From positions 901,954 to 965,953 of the forward strand of contig NZ_CP065691.1 in the NCBI RefSeq assembly GCF_016027715.1: a stretch of 64,000 nt of DNA, given 5' to 3'. The stretch's first letter is position 1, and each line of letters opens with the position of its first letter. The DNA comes from Lactococcus garvieae. Its GTDB lineage: Bacteria > Bacillota > Bacilli > Lactobacillales > Streptococcaceae. The notes beneath the pieces were generated by a model that saw only the letters and a list, made by a program, of their open reading frames with translations, did not search any database and was not told the origin of the DNA. This document shows, one piece after another, positions 8,313 to 18,901 of this stretch. The position numbers and the translations under genes were made by a program.

Positions 8313-9167
8313 TTAACGTTGGGCTGAACGTGCCATTCTCACATACGTATGTCGTCTTCCTCTGATTGTCATTGAGGCGTGGAAAATATTTTCAGGTGCA
8401 GGCATACCAGATACACCAGCATCTCCAAGTTCAAATACATCAGCACCGATGCGTTTAGAAGCCAAAGCCAAAGCTTGTATGGTGTCTTTATTTGCACCCT
8501 CTTGCGAGGTCCCAACCACACAGTCCACTAAAGTTCCTGTTTCTCTTATAGCAAGTGCGAGCTGTGAAAGCTGTCCTTCTGTCGTTCCTGGTACAGATCC
8601 CGGTGCAGGTAAATCTATCATATCAATGCCAGCATCAATATAACTTTTTAGGTCTTCCCATCGTAGGTTTGAACCGTGAGAAACGACAGGATTTAACATG
8701 AGAAAACCATCATAAAAACGTCGTACGAGCTTAATGTCGTGGCTTATTCGTTCCGGAGTTGCTTCAGGTGTAACGTAAGCTGTGAGCGATAAAAAGTCAA
8801 CACCTTTGCGCAGAGCCTCTTGAACGGCTGCTTCTGTTACCCGCTTATAATCAGAACCAGAATCTCTGATGATTAAGTTCAGTCCGACTGCTGTTCCGGT
8901 CAACTTTCGTAGTTCTGAAAGATTTTTTACTGCTCCTAAACCAGGAATTTCCATTTTTTGTACATCCAGATCTTTTAAAAGGATTAAATCGGCACCAAAA
9001 GCGGCTGCCATCTCCCCATTTGTCACTTCTGGGTATAGTGCTGTATTTTCTGCAGCGAGGTCAACTAAAATAGTACGGCCTTCTGCACTTAGAATGGCTT
9101 GCTTCAATAATTGAGGGGTATCTTTTTGTCCAAAATCAGAAGCTTCATAGCCTAAAATTCTTTTCAT
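8313..9167 (-). CDS. DUF7916-like protein, probable TIM-barrel enzyme of unknown function
   Basis: A 284-residue cytoplasmic protein. It has alternating strand-helix units (ILVDLAAE, ADLILLKDL, GLNLIIRDSGSD, VDFLSLTAY, IDMIDLPAPGS, ADVFELGDAGVSG) as in a TIM barrel. Members of this family are often mislabelled as haloacid dehalogenases or PEP phosphonomutases; no HAD motif is present. No signal peptide or membrane segment is seen. The start has AGGAG and lies 12 bases after the Gfo/Idh gene, so the two are cotranscribed. A role in catabolism of a sugar-derived compound is likely from context, but the reaction is unknown. Confidence 0.72.
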   Translation of the reverse strand: MKRILGYEASDFGQKDTPQLLKQAILSAEGRTILVDLAAENTALYPEVTNGEMAAAFGADLILLKDLDVQKMEIPGLGAVKNLSELRKLTGTAVGLNLIIRDSGSDYKRVTEAAVQEALRKGVDFLSLTAYVTPEATPERISHDIKLVRRFYDGFLMLNPVVSHGSNLRWEDLKSYIDAGIDMIDLPAPGSVPGTTEGQLSQLALAIRETGTLVDCVVGTSQEGANKDTIQALALASKRIGADVFELGDAGVSGMPAPENIFHASMTIRGRRHTYVRMARSAQR

Positions 9168-9179
9168 TTTGCTTTTCTC

Positions 9180-10229
9180 CTAATCCAAAGTGCTTAAACG
9201 ATAAACTGAAGGAGAAGCTTGTGTGAAGCCATTTTCAAGTAATTCGATATTTGTGAGAACTTCTTCATTTTTTACCAATTTTTCTTTACCATTGATGATG
9301 GTTTCATACGCAGCATCGTAGTAGCGTCCATAATCGCCGACAGGTGTTTTAATTTGTTTTTCAATCCAGTCACCGTTTGAGTTTTGATATTTAACGATAC
9401 CATAATTCATGGGGCTATCTTCGCCAAACTCTGGCGTTTCTGGCATGATTCCCGCTTTCAAATCATTTTCTTGTTGATCTTCGCCATATTTAATAAATGA
9501 TCCTTTTGTACCATGAACAATAAATCGCGGATAATCTTGAGCAACAACATGATTCGTTTTCACTTTTACTTTTAACTGATGTCCATAGTGTAAATCAACA
9601 TCAAAGTAATTATCTACAGCTTCTTCAACTTCATTGTTACGGATGTCGTAAGTTACAGATTCTGGGCGACCAAACAACGCAACCAATCTGTCGATTGAAT
9701 GGATGCCTAAACCATAAAATGCACCTGCTTCTTTTGGCCCTTCTTCTGTAATTGAGCCAGGACGATAGTAGTCAATGTGCGCTTCTACTTCTAAAATATC
9801 TCCTAATAATCCACGATCAATCACTTGTTTCACAGCAAGGTAATCTCCATCAAAGCGTCGGTTTTGATAAGGAGCAACCATCACGCCCTTTTCTTCACCC
9901 AAGGCAAGTAACTCTTTTGCATGGTCTAAAGTATCGACGAAAGGTTTTTCAACAATCACCGATTTCCCAGCTTCGATGACTTTTTTAGCTAATTCATAGT
10001 GCGTGTGGGCAGGGGTACAAATTGTAATAAGTTGAATTTCCTCATCATTCAACATCTCCTCTAAATCTGTTGTAAAATGAACACCCTTTTCAATATAAGG
10101 TGCGGCAAGATCCTCATTGATGTGCAAATCAAAAATTGTTTTAACCTGTATGTTTTCACGCAAAATAACATAAGGAAGATGGTAGCGGTTTGCCGATTTC
10201 CCAAATCCGATAAATCCCATTGTAAGCAT
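9180..10229 (-). CDS. Gfo/Idh/MocA family oxidoreductase
   Basis: A 349-residue NAD(P)-dependent dehydrogenase. The N-terminal Rossmann fold carries GFIGFGKSANRYH, followed by TICTPAHTHYELA and the family signature VEKPF near residue 95. The C-terminal substrate domain contains GLGIHSIDRL with the conserved histidine. The family oxidises or epimerises sugars, cyclitols and related compounds; the substrate here cannot be read from sequence. AAGGAG supports the start. It is the first gene of a two-gene unit with the DUF7916-like gene. Confidence 0.9.
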   Translation of the reverse strand: MLTMGFIGFGKSANRYHLPYVILRENIQVKTIFDLHINEDLAAPYIEKGVHFTTDLEEMLNDEEIQLITICTPAHTHYELAKKVIEAGKSVIVEKPFVDTLDHAKELLALGEEKGVMVAPYQNRRFDGDYLAVKQVIDRGLLGDILEVEAHIDYYRPGSITEEGPKEAGAFYGLGIHSIDRLVALFGRPESVTYDIRNNEVEEAVDNYFDVDLHYGHQLKVKVKTNHVVAQDYPRFIVHGTKGSFIKYGEDQQENDLKAGIMPETPEFGEDSPMNYGIVKYQNSNGDWIEKQIKTPVGDYGRYYDAAYETIINGKEKLVKNEEVLTNIELLENGFTQASPSVYRLSTLD

Positions 10230-10261
10230 AGTTTTCTCCTTAAATATATATGTTGTATTAT

Positions 10262-10302
10262 AAAAGTATAGTCTTTTATATAAATTGAATTATACTTTTA
10301 AA
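10262..10302. promoter_or_regulatory. Possible operator upstream of the Gfo/Idh gene
   Basis: AAAAGTATA and its inverse TATACTTTT lie about 22 bases apart in the leader of the Gfo/Idh gene. The spacing and position suit a GntR-type regulator, but the DNA is AT rich and chance is possible. Confidence 0.3.
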
Positions 10303-10357
10303 AATAGCTATTGTCAAGAAAAATAATTTATTTAAGAAAGTTACATTTTGCGTATTA

Positions 10358-10388
10358 AAAAATAAGCACTTCAAAAAGTACTTATTTT
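10358..10388 (-). terminator. Terminator of the activase gene
   Basis: AAAATAAGCACTT and AAGTACTTATTTT form a stem with a single mismatch just past the stop codon of the 1419-residue gene. Confidence 0.75.
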
Positions 10389-10397
10389 AACGAAACT

Positions 10398-13300
10398 TTA
10401 AACCATAGCTTCTTCTTTTATCGCTTTTTTAGCGGTGGTCATCATCAAACGAATTCGGTTAAGCTGATTAACTGCCGAAACACCTGGATCGTAGTCAATG
10501 GGGCTAATATTAGCTCCTGGATACTGGCGGCGGAGTTCCTTAAGCATTCCCTTACCTACAATGTGATTAGGCAGACAGCCAAAAGGCTGTAGACAGACAA
10601 TGTTCATCACCTCTTTTTTTAAGAGCTCAATCATTTCTCCAGTGAGGAACCACCCTTCTCCAGTGTGATTACCCACAGAAACAATGTCTTCAGTATGTGC
10701 TGCAATCTCATAAATAGACTCAATACCATCAAAGCGTTGTGAAGCACGCAAAGCTTTATCCATTGGTTTTTCAAGCATATTAATGATTGAGATAAAAGTT
10801 TTTGCTATCAATTTATTTTTCTTAGCAAATCCAATCTCCTCTGTTTTCCATATTTGATTATACAAAGAGTAGTTCATAAAGCCTATCAAATCTAAAACAA
10901 CTGCTTCTCCCCCCTCTTCTTCAATGATACTGACAATATCATTATTGGCTGTTTTACTGTATTTAACGAGTATTTCACCAACGACACCCACACGAGGCTT
11001 CTTGATATCTAAGAGTTCAATATTATCGAAGTCTTTGACGATTTGTTTGATATTTTTATTAAATTCAAAAATGGAAGCCGATTTTACATTGTGACGGGCT
11101 TTTTTCAACCACTTCGCATGCAGCGCTTCAACGGAACCTGCCTCAGCTTCATAAGGGCGTGTACGGTAGACGACACGCTCGAAAAGATCTCCATAGAGGA
11201 CAGCAATCATAAAGCGTGTCAGTAAGGGAACCGTAAATTTAAAGCCTTTTTCTGTGCCTTGATTTCCCATAGACAAGCTCACTACTGGAACTTGTGGGAA
11301 TCCAGCATCAATAAGTGCTTTACGTAATAAAGGAATATAGTTGGTCGCCCGACAACCACCACCGGTTTGTGTCATCATTACTGATGTATTATTTACATCA
11401 TACTTGCCAGATTGTAGTGCTTCAATCAATTGTCCTATGGTGATTATGGCAGGGTAACATGAATCATTATTGACAAATTTCAAACCGTTATTAACGGAAG
11501 TTTGGGTTTCAGGAAGCACAACTACATTATAGCCAGATGCAGCAAAGGCATTATCTAGCAGACCTTCTTGGTGGATAGGTGACAGCATTGGCATAAGGAG
11601 CGTGTGTTTTTTAGCCATCTCTTTTGTAAACACAGGATGTGTTTCCACAATTTCCTGAATCTCTGTGTTTTCTTCTATGCCATGTCTGCTGCGCTCAGCT
11701 ACTGCGGCTTTAAGGGAACGTAAACGGATACGTACCGCACCCATATTTGATCCTTCATCGATCTTAAGCACTGTATATAGTTTATTATGGTTGCGCATTA
11801 TTTCTTCTACTTGGTCTGTGGTGACCGCATCTAAACCACAACCAAATGAATTCAGCTGAACCATCTCAAGATTTTTATTTTTACATACGACTTGCGCTGC
11901 CGCATACAGGCGTGAGTGGTATACCCACTGGTTTACTACACGAAGTCCTGCCACTTCTTCTAAGTGCGCAATGCTGTCTTCGGTCAGCACATGGAAGCCT
12001 TCTTGGGTGATAATCTCGGCAATACCATGGTTAATTTCGGGGTCCAAATGATAAGGACGACCAGAGAGAACAATTGCTTTCTCTTTATTCAGATTAATCT
12101 GCATCAGAAGATCTTCGGCCTTATCCCGAATGTCTTGTTTAAAGCTTTCCATTTCTTCAAAACCATGCAAAACGGCGGCTTGCACTTCCGTTAACTCCAG
12201 CGTGTAGCCTTGCGCAACTAAAGCTTTATGTACATTTTCTGCGACGCCTGTAGGATCAGCTAGATTAATGAATGGATGAAGGTATTTTACTTTTCCATCT
12301 CGGATTTCATCGATGTTGTTACGGATAACCTCTGGATAAGACTGAACTATAGGACAATTGTAGTTATTTTCAGCATTGGCTTGTTCTTTTTGTTCATAAA
12401 GAACAGAAGGATAGAAAATAGCTGGAATATCTTTTTGAATCAAGTCCATGATATGCCCATGAGAAAGTTTAGCTGGGTAACATACTGTATCTGAAGGGAT
12501 TGTTTCAATTCCTTTTTCAAAAAGGTCCTTGTCGGATTTTGGTGATAAAACGACTCGGAAGCCTAAATCCGTCAACATCGTATGCCAAAGTGGATAGTTT
12601 TCATACATATTAAGCACACGGGGGATACCAATCTCTCCCTGCGTTTGCTTTTTCTTTGTCAGACTACGGTATTTGAAAAGCTTTTTATATTTATAGTCTA
12701 CAAGGTTTACTTTTTTATCGCGCTTATCGATTTTTACTTGTGTTGCTTTTTCTGCGCCACGTTCACAACGATTACCTGTTACGAATTTACTGCCATCATT
12801 AAAGACAGTTAAGGTCATTTTACACTTATTTTCACATAGGCCACAAACCATAAATTCTTTTTGAGTACTGAATGTTTCTAAGTCTTCCAGCCCCAATATA
12901 TTAGAAGCTTGACTTACTTTTTCATTTTCCATAGAAATTAAAGCACAACCGTAAGCTCCCATAAGACCAGCTATTGAGGGGCGTACTACTTCACGCTCGG
13001 AAATTTTTTCAAAAGCACGCAGGACTGCTTCATTATAGAAAGTTCCCCCTTGCACAACAATCTTATTCCCGAGTTCTTCGGGACGTTTCACTTTAATTAC
13101 TTTATAGAGGGCATTTTTAATCACGGAATAGCTCAGACCTGCCGAAATATCTCCAACAGTAGCCCCTTCTTTCTGAACCTGCTTCACTTTGGAGTTCATA
13201 AAAACTGTACATCGGGAGCCTAGATTGACGGGATGCTTTGCTAGCAAAGCAATTTCAGCAAAATCACGTACATCATATTTTAAAGAGTGCGCAAAAGTTT

Positions 13301-14657
13301 CAATGAACGAGCCACATCCTGATGAACAAGCTTCATTCAAGGAAATAGAGCTCAGAGCACCGTCAGTGATACGCATGGCTTTCATATCTTGGCCGCCAAT
13401 ATCTAAAATAAAGTCGACCCCTGGGTTAAAGTAATCTGCTGCTTTATAGTGAGCCATCGTTTCGACTTCACCATAATCCACATGAAGTCCAGCTTTTATC
13501 AGATGTTCGCCATAACCTGTGACTGTTGATTTAGCTATATAAACATCTGCAGGAAGTGACCGATACAGGCCTTTAAGTACGTCAATAACCGACTCTAAGG
13601 GCTCTCCATTATTGGAACCGTAATGATCAAAAAGGATATGTCCTGCTTCATCAATCAAGACAATTTTTGTCGTTGTTGATCCTGCATCTATTCCTAAAAA
13701 TGCTGCACCTTTATGTTCAGCAAGTTCTTTATAACTTGCTTTTGCCTTGGCATGACGTGCTCGAAAATCAGCTAGCTCCTGCTCACTTTCAAAAAGACGA
13801 TCCATAGTATCCTGCGGGATAAGACTATCACTGCTATCATTTTCTAAGTTAGCAATCAGCTGTGTTATCGTACTGGTTTTAGTTTCTTCAGCAAGCGCCG
13901 CACCCATAGCCACAAACAACTGAGAGTTTTCAGGGAAAATAATGTCCTCTTCGGCAATATCAAGTGTCTCAATAAATCGTTTGCGCAATTCGCTCATAAA
14001 GTAAAGAGGACCACCTAGAAAAGCGATTTTCCCTGTTATTTTACGTCCCAAAGCTAAACCCGCAATTGTTTGGTTGACTACAGCCTGAAAAATGGAAGCC
14101 GCTATATCTTCCTTGCAAACACCTTCATTCAGAAGAGGTTGGACATCTGTTTTAGCAAAAACACCACAACGACTAGCGATAGGATAGATTTTTTCATAGC
14201 TTTTAGCCAGTGTATTAACACCTGCAGCATCTACTTTGAGTAAAGCTGCCATCTGATCGATAAAAGCTCCTGTGCCTCCAGCACATGTTCCATTCATGCG
14301 GAGCTCTTGGGTTCCAGCATCAAAGAAAGTCATCTTGGCATCTTCACCACCAAGTTCAATCATTACATCTGTTTCAGGTATAAATTTTTCAATAGTAATC
14401 GAGCTTGCAATCACCTCTTGAATAAAGGGAACATCAATAACATCGGCCAATCCCATGCCGCCAGAGCCAGTTATTGCGATAGTGAGAGACAGCTCACCTT
14501 GTTCTTCCATAAGCTCTTTTAATACTTTTATTGTGGCTGACTTCACATCTGAGAAATGACGCTCATAACGGCTAAATATTAATTGATAGTTGTCATCAAA
14601 AACAACGAGTTTTACTGTGGTGGAACCTACGTCAATCCCAGCCTTATAACTTTTCAT
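10398..14657 (-). CDS. Acyl-CoA dehydratase activase-like fusion protein (BadF/BadG ATPase, DUF2229)
   Basis: A 1419-residue cytoplasmic protein of the 2-hydroxyacyl-CoA dehydratase activase group. Two ATPase modules of the BcrAD/BadFG fold stand in tandem. The first (about 1-265) has GIDVGSTTVKLV and CAGGTGAF; the second (about 320-585) has GIDAGSTTTKIV, DIGGQDMKAM and SSGCGSF. In each the cysteine-glycine motif should ligate an iron-sulfur cluster. A cysteine cluster CGLCENKCKM and NRCERG follows near 640, then a DUF2229 region starting IGIPRVLNMYEN, and a C-terminal part with CYPAIITIGQL and TGGGCRATNY resembling the dehydratase subunits. Known relatives drive ATP-dependent low-potential electron transfer to a dehydratase or a double-cubane cluster protein. 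The substrate here is unknown. A TetR regulator is divergent. Confidence 0.85.
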   Translation of the reverse strand: MKSYKAGIDVGSTTVKLVVFDDNYQLIFSRYERHFSDVKSATIKVLKELMEEQGELSLTIAITGSGGMGLADVIDVPFIQEVIASSITIEKFIPETDVMIELGGEDAKMTFFDAGTQELRMNGTCAGGTGAFIDQMAALLKVDAAGVNTLAKSYEKIYPIASRCGVFAKTDVQPLLNEGVCKEDIAASIFQAVVNQTIAGLALGRKITGKIAFLGGPLYFMSELRKRFIETLDIAEEDIIFPENSQLFVAMGAALAEETKTSTITQLIANLENDSSDSLIPQDTMDRLFESEQELADFRARHAKAKASYKELAEHKGAAFLGIDAGSTTTKIVLIDEAGHILFDHYGSNNGEPLESVIDVLKGLYRSLPADVYIAKSTVTGYGEHLIKAGLHVDYGEVETMAHYKAADYFNPGVDFILDIGGQDMKAMRITDGALSSISLNEACSSGCGSFIETFAHSLKYDVRDFAEIALLAKHPVNLGSRCTVFMNSKVKQVQKEGATVGDISAGLSYSVIKNALYKVIKVKRPEELGNKIVVQGGTFYNEAVLRAFEKISEREVVRPSIAGLMGAYGCALISMENEKVSQASNILGLEDLETFSTQKEFMVCGLCENKCKMTLTVFNDGSKFVTGNRCERGAEKATQVKIDKRDKKVNLVDYKYKKLFKYRSLTKKKQTQGEIGIPRVLNMYENYPLWHTMLTDLGFRVVLSPKSDKDLFEKGIETIPSDTVCYPAKLSHGHIMDLIQKDIPAIFYPSVLYEQKEQANAENNYNCPIVQSYPEVIRNNIDEIRDGKVKYLHPFINLADPTGVAENVHKALVAQGYTLELTEVQAAVLHGFEEMESFKQDIRDKAEDLLMQINLNKEKAIVLSGRPYHLDPEINHGIAEIITQEGFHVLTEDSIAHLEEVAGLRVVNQWVYHSRLYAAAQVVCKNKNLEMVQLNSFGCGLDAVTTDQVEEIMRNHNKLYTVLKIDEGSNMGAVRIRLRSLKAAVAERSRHGIEENTEIQEIVETHPVFTKEMAKKHTLLMPMLSPIHQEGLLDNAFAASGYNVVVLPETQTSVNNGLKFVNNDSCYPAIITIGQLIEALQSGKYDVNNTSVMMTQTGGGCRATNYIPLLRKALIDAGFPQVPVVSLSMGNQGTEKGFKFTVPLLTRFMIAVLYGDLFERVVYRTRPYEAEAGSVEALHAKWLKKARHNVKSASIFEFNKNIKQIVKDFDNIELLDIKKPRVGVVGEILVKYSKTANNDIVSIIEEEGGEAVVLDLIGFMNYSLYNQIWKTEEIGFAKKNKLIAKTFISIINMLEKPMDKALRASQRFDGIESIYEIAAHTEDIVSVGNHTGEGWFLTGEMIELLKKEVMNIVCLQPFGCLPNHIVGKGMLKELRRQYPGANISPIDYDPGVSAVNQLNRIRLMMTTAKKAIKEEAMV

Positions 14658-14785
14658 TGTGCTTTTCCCTCTATATCTGACAGGCTGTTGCTTATCTTAT
14701 TCTATGTCTATTTTATCATTTTTTCCTCATTTTACAACCGTCAAGTTACAAGTGTGTGTCATTTAAGCGACAATTATATGCTTTG

Positions 14786-14795
14786 TGTTGTTTAT
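14786..14795 (+). promoter_or_regulatory. Second TetR half-site in the activase promoter region
   Basis: TGTTGTTTAT repeats exactly the right arm of the palindrome at 14850-14882 and lies nearer the activase gene. It may be a secondary operator half-site. Confidence 0.35.
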
Positions 14796-14849
14796 GTCAA
14801 ACATATTTTACATGTATAAAAACTGTAGAATTTTTCATAAAAGCTTATA

Positions 14850-14882
14850 ATAAACAACAGATAGATAAATTCTGTTGTTTAT
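14850..14882. promoter_or_regulatory. Operator palindrome between the activase and TetR genes
   Basis: Perfect 12-base arms ATAAACAACAGA and TCTGTTGTTTAT with a nine-base spacer, 27 bases before the TetR start. Position and symmetry are as expected for autoregulation by TetR proteins and control of the divergent gene. Confidence 0.65.
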
Positions 14883-14909
14883 CTGACAAGTAGAAGGGAA
14901 TATATTAAA

Positions 14910-15518
14910 ATGGCTAAACTCAATGATCTCCGCGTTTTAAGAACGAAAAAAATGATTACCCAGGCCTTCTTCTCTTTATTAAGAAAGAAAAAATTTGAAA
15001 AAATATCTATCCAAGAGATAGCTGACGCCGCTATGATTAATCGAGCTACTTTTTATGCACATTATGCGGATAAGCAAGACTTGTATGACAGTCTTATTGA
15101 TACATTCATCATGGATTTTATCAAGATTTTAGACGAGCAAAATCCAGTGGATGGCACCAATGTCTATGTCAATGACATCGAAAAGATGCTTGCCCGCTTT
15201 TATGACTTTGTTCGAGAAAATCCAGAAGTGGCACAAATTGTTATTGATAAATCTCAGGATCAGACCATTATTAACCGTTTTATCGAAATTCTGACTGAAC
15301 GTTACACTGAACTTTTTGACAAGCTAGAGATTCGTGAACATGATGTGGTGGTTCCCAGCGATTTTGTCATAAGTTATATCACCTCAATCTTAGCTGGTAC
15401 ACTTAAGTGGTGGGTCTCCTCATCAAGTTCCATGAAAGCAAAGGATTTTGCACATTTGATTGTCAAATTAATTTCTAATGGTCATTTGACTGTCCTTGGT
15501 GTCAACATAAAATCATAA
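14910..15518 (+). CDS. TetR/AcrR family transcriptional regulator
   Basis: A 202-residue repressor. The DNA-binding domain (about residues 8-55) contains KISIQEIADAAMINRATFYAHYADK, written here only in part as IQEIADAAMINRATFYAHY. The C-terminal ligand domain is all helical and ends in a hydrophobic segment. GAAGGGA precedes the start. It is divergent from the activase gene and shares an intergenic region holding a strong palindrome, so it most likely controls the activase gene and itself. Ligand unknown; acyl-CoA compounds would be a reasonable guess from the neighbour. Confidence 0.9.
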   Translation: MAKLNDLRVLRTKKMITQAFFSLLRKKKFEKISIQEIADAAMINRATFYAHYADKQDLYDSLIDTFIMDFIKILDEQNPVDGTNVYVNDIEKMLARFYDFVRENPEVAQIVIDKSQDQTIINRFIEILTERYTELFDKLEIREHDVVVPSDFVISYITSILAGTLKWWVSSSSSMKAKDFAHLIVKLISNGHLTVLGVNIKS

Positions 15519-15559
15519 AATAAGCAAAATTATTATTTTTATCCTTCTCCTACTTCTGA

Positions 15560-15565
15560 TATAAT
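15560..15565 (+). promoter_or_regulatory. -10 box of glpK
   Basis: Perfect TATAAT about 35 bases before the ATG. No convincing cre site or -35 was recognised. Confidence 0.45.
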
Positions 15566-15576
15566 TAGAATCATAA

Positions 15577-17091
<1,515 letters not shown>

Positions 17092-17121
17092 AAAAACTTA
17101 GGTTGTAGGACCTAAGTTTTT
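17092..17121. terminator. Bidirectional terminator between glpK and nagB
   Basis: AAAAACTTAGG, loop, CCTAAGTTTTT, between convergent genes. Confidence 0.85.
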
Positions 17122-17127
17122 TTATTA

Positions 17128-17835
17128 TTATTTATTTAACAAACTTGCTGCTGCTTCATCTGCAATAACAACAACATCTGCATGTTTTTGCAAGATAGAT
17201 GCTGGCATGTCTTCAGTGATTTCACCTTCAACCATACCTTTAATTGCTTCTGCTTTTGATTCACCATAAGCCATCAAAACGATTGATTTAGCTGTCATGA
17301 TTGATGCGATACCCATAGAAATAGCTTTACGTGGAACATCTTCTTCGTTTTCGAAGAAACGAGCATTGGCTTTGATTGTGCTTTCTTGGAGATCCACAAC
17401 ATGTGTAGTTTCTTCAAATGGAGTGCCAGGTTCATTGAAACCAATGTGACCATTTTGACCAATGCCAAGAATTTGGAAATCAATAGGATGTTCAGCAATA
17501 ATTTGATCGTAAGCTTTAGCTTCCGCTTCTAAATCTTCTGCTTTACCATTTGGTAAAAAGTTTTCTTTGAACGGTTTTTCATTGAAAAGATGCTTGCTCA
17601 TGAAGTAACGGTAAGATTGTTCATCAGAACCATCAAGTCCCACATATTCGTCCAAGTTTACTGATGTCATATCAGAAAAATCAAGATCAGATTTAACGAT
17701 TTGATTATAGAATTCTACTGGAGTTGAACCTGTCGCAAGACCAAACGTTTTAGCACCATTTTCCATAGCTTCTTTAAGTAAGTCAAAGCCGATTTTTGCG
17801 CCTTCAAGTTGGTTTTTTACAGTGATAACTTTCAT
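17128..17835 (-). CDS. nagB: Glucosamine-6-phosphate deaminase
   Basis: Converts glucosamine 6-phosphate to fructose 6-phosphate and ammonia, the last step of amino-sugar use. The 235-residue protein is the short form usual in lactic acid bacteria. Motifs [18 protein letters not shown] and [14 protein letters not shown] mark the active site and catalytic loop. GGAG precedes the start. The promoter carries a GTATATAC-centred element suitable for a GntR (NagR-like) repressor, and no nagA is adjacent. Confidence 0.96.
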   Translation of the reverse strand: MKVITVKNQLEGAKIGFDLLKEAMENGAKTFGLATGSTPVEFYNQIVKSDLDFSDMTSVNLDEYVGLDGSDEQSYRYFMSKHLFNEKPFKENFLPNGKAEDLEAEAKAYDQIIAEHPIDFQILGIGQNGHIGFNEPGTPFEETTHVVDLQESTIKANARFFENEEDVPRKAISMGIASIMTAKSIVLMAYGESKAEAIKGMVEGEITEDMPASILQKHADVVVIADEAAASLLNK

Positions 17836-17860
17836 GAGAGAGTCTCCTTTTATTTTTCAA

Positions 17861-17880
17861 ATTGGTATATACACATTATA
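17861..17880 (-). promoter_or_regulatory. nagB -10 box and probable GntR operator
   Basis: ATTGGTATATACACAT (17861-17876) is an imperfect palindrome resembling NagR/YvoA sites. It abuts and overlaps the minus-strand TATAAT (17880-17875), so a bound repressor would block initiation. Confidence 0.55.
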
Positions 17881-17947
17881 ACGCTAAATTAATTTCTTGT
17901 CAATAGGAAAATTCACTTTTTCCATTATATTTATTGTCATAAAAAAA

Positions 17948-17975
17948 AAGCGACGAGTGTCACTTCTTTTTATAG
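17948..17975 (-). terminator. Terminator of the polymer operon
   Basis: On the minus strand AAGTGAC, four-base loop, GTCGCTT and a long T run, just past the LCP stop codon. Confidence 0.7.
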
Positions 17976-17982
17976 CAGTGTA

Positions 17983-18891
17983 TTAATTGAAAGTCTTATC
18001 AAATTTTCCTTTGACCTTATCCAAAGTTTCTTGAGTAATCATTTTAACTGAGCTTCCAGGAATTTTACTGGCGTGTACATTTATTTTGTTTACCTTAAGT
18101 GATTGATGATAGTGTGAAAGGATACTCATAAATTCAGAGAAACTGATATTACTATTGATAACTTCAGGGAAACTCTTTAAAATTGCTAAAGAATGTGGCG
18201 CTAAAACAGAAGGTTTTTTTAAATTGTCAAATGTAGCCATGGCGACATCTTGAAGACGCTCTGTATAGCCCTTCTGATCTTCAGCATTCAACAAGTGGAG
18301 ATAAGCTGAAACCTCATCATTTGTTTTTAGGACAACGGAACCTTGTTCAAATTTATAGCCTTTGGATACAAAAGCTGCCGTATTTTGAACTACAATCCCT
18401 CCACTTGCTTCCACCAGTTTACCAATATTGTCAAAATTAATTTCAACAATTTTATTAGTAGATTTACCTAATTTTTCATTGAACTGCTTACTTACAGCTT
18501 CTTCTCCCCCTTGAGCATACACTTGATAAAGAGAGGTCTGATCGGGAAATAACAACAGAGGTTGAACATTGATTAGACTCGTCTTTTTAAGCGGGGCATT
18601 TGTAGAAGTAAAGCTTGAAGTCATAAGTACTTTCTTATTTTCTACGTGTGTCGTGCCCAAAATCAAGGTCGTAAAAGTTTCTGAATTCTTTAGGTTAACA
18701 GGAGCTGCTTGTGTGAGGTGCAGGGTATTGGCTTTATTGATTGCTGTTTTTGAACTTTGATAGAAGAATATCCCTAAACCAGCTAAGGCGAGGAGTAAAA
18801 CAAGGATTATGCTTCCGATGATTTTCAAAAATTTGCTTCTTTTTTTAGTAGCTTTTTTTCCGCGTGTACGTCTATAAGTTTCTTTTTCCAT
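17983..18891 (-). CDS. Divergent LCP (LytR-CpsA-Psr) family protein
   Basis: A 302-residue membrane-anchored protein. The start at 18891 is preferred because AGAGAG precedes it; a longer frame to 18924 overlaps the upstream gene. A lysine/arginine-rich cytoplasmic tail, one membrane segment (about residues 26-46) and an extracellular LCP-like domain follow, with YAQGGEEAVSKQ, VEINFDNIGKLVEASGGI and TERLQDVA aligning to LCP signatures. LCP enzymes transfer undecaprenyl-linked polymers to peptidoglycan. The usual arginine/aspartate motif (PRD) reads NVQPLL here and the YxRxR motif reads YLHLLN, so key catalytic residues look lost. It is the last gene of the operon. Confidence 0.78.
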   Translation of the reverse strand: MEKETYRRTRGKKATKKRSKFLKIIGSIILVLLLALAGLGIFFYQSSKTAINKANTLHLTQAAPVNLKNSETFTTLILGTTHVENKKVLMTSSFTSTNAPLKKTSLINVQPLLLFPDQTSLYQVYAQGGEEAVSKQFNEKLGKSTNKIVEINFDNIGKLVEASGGIVVQNTAAFVSKGYKFEQGSVVLKTNDEVSAYLHLLNAEDQKGYTERLQDVAMATFDNLKKPSVLAPHSLAILKSFPEVINSNISFSEFMSILSHYHQSLKVNKINVHASKIPGSSVKMITQETLDKVKGKFDKTFN

Positions 18892-18901
18892 AACTCTCTC
18901 T

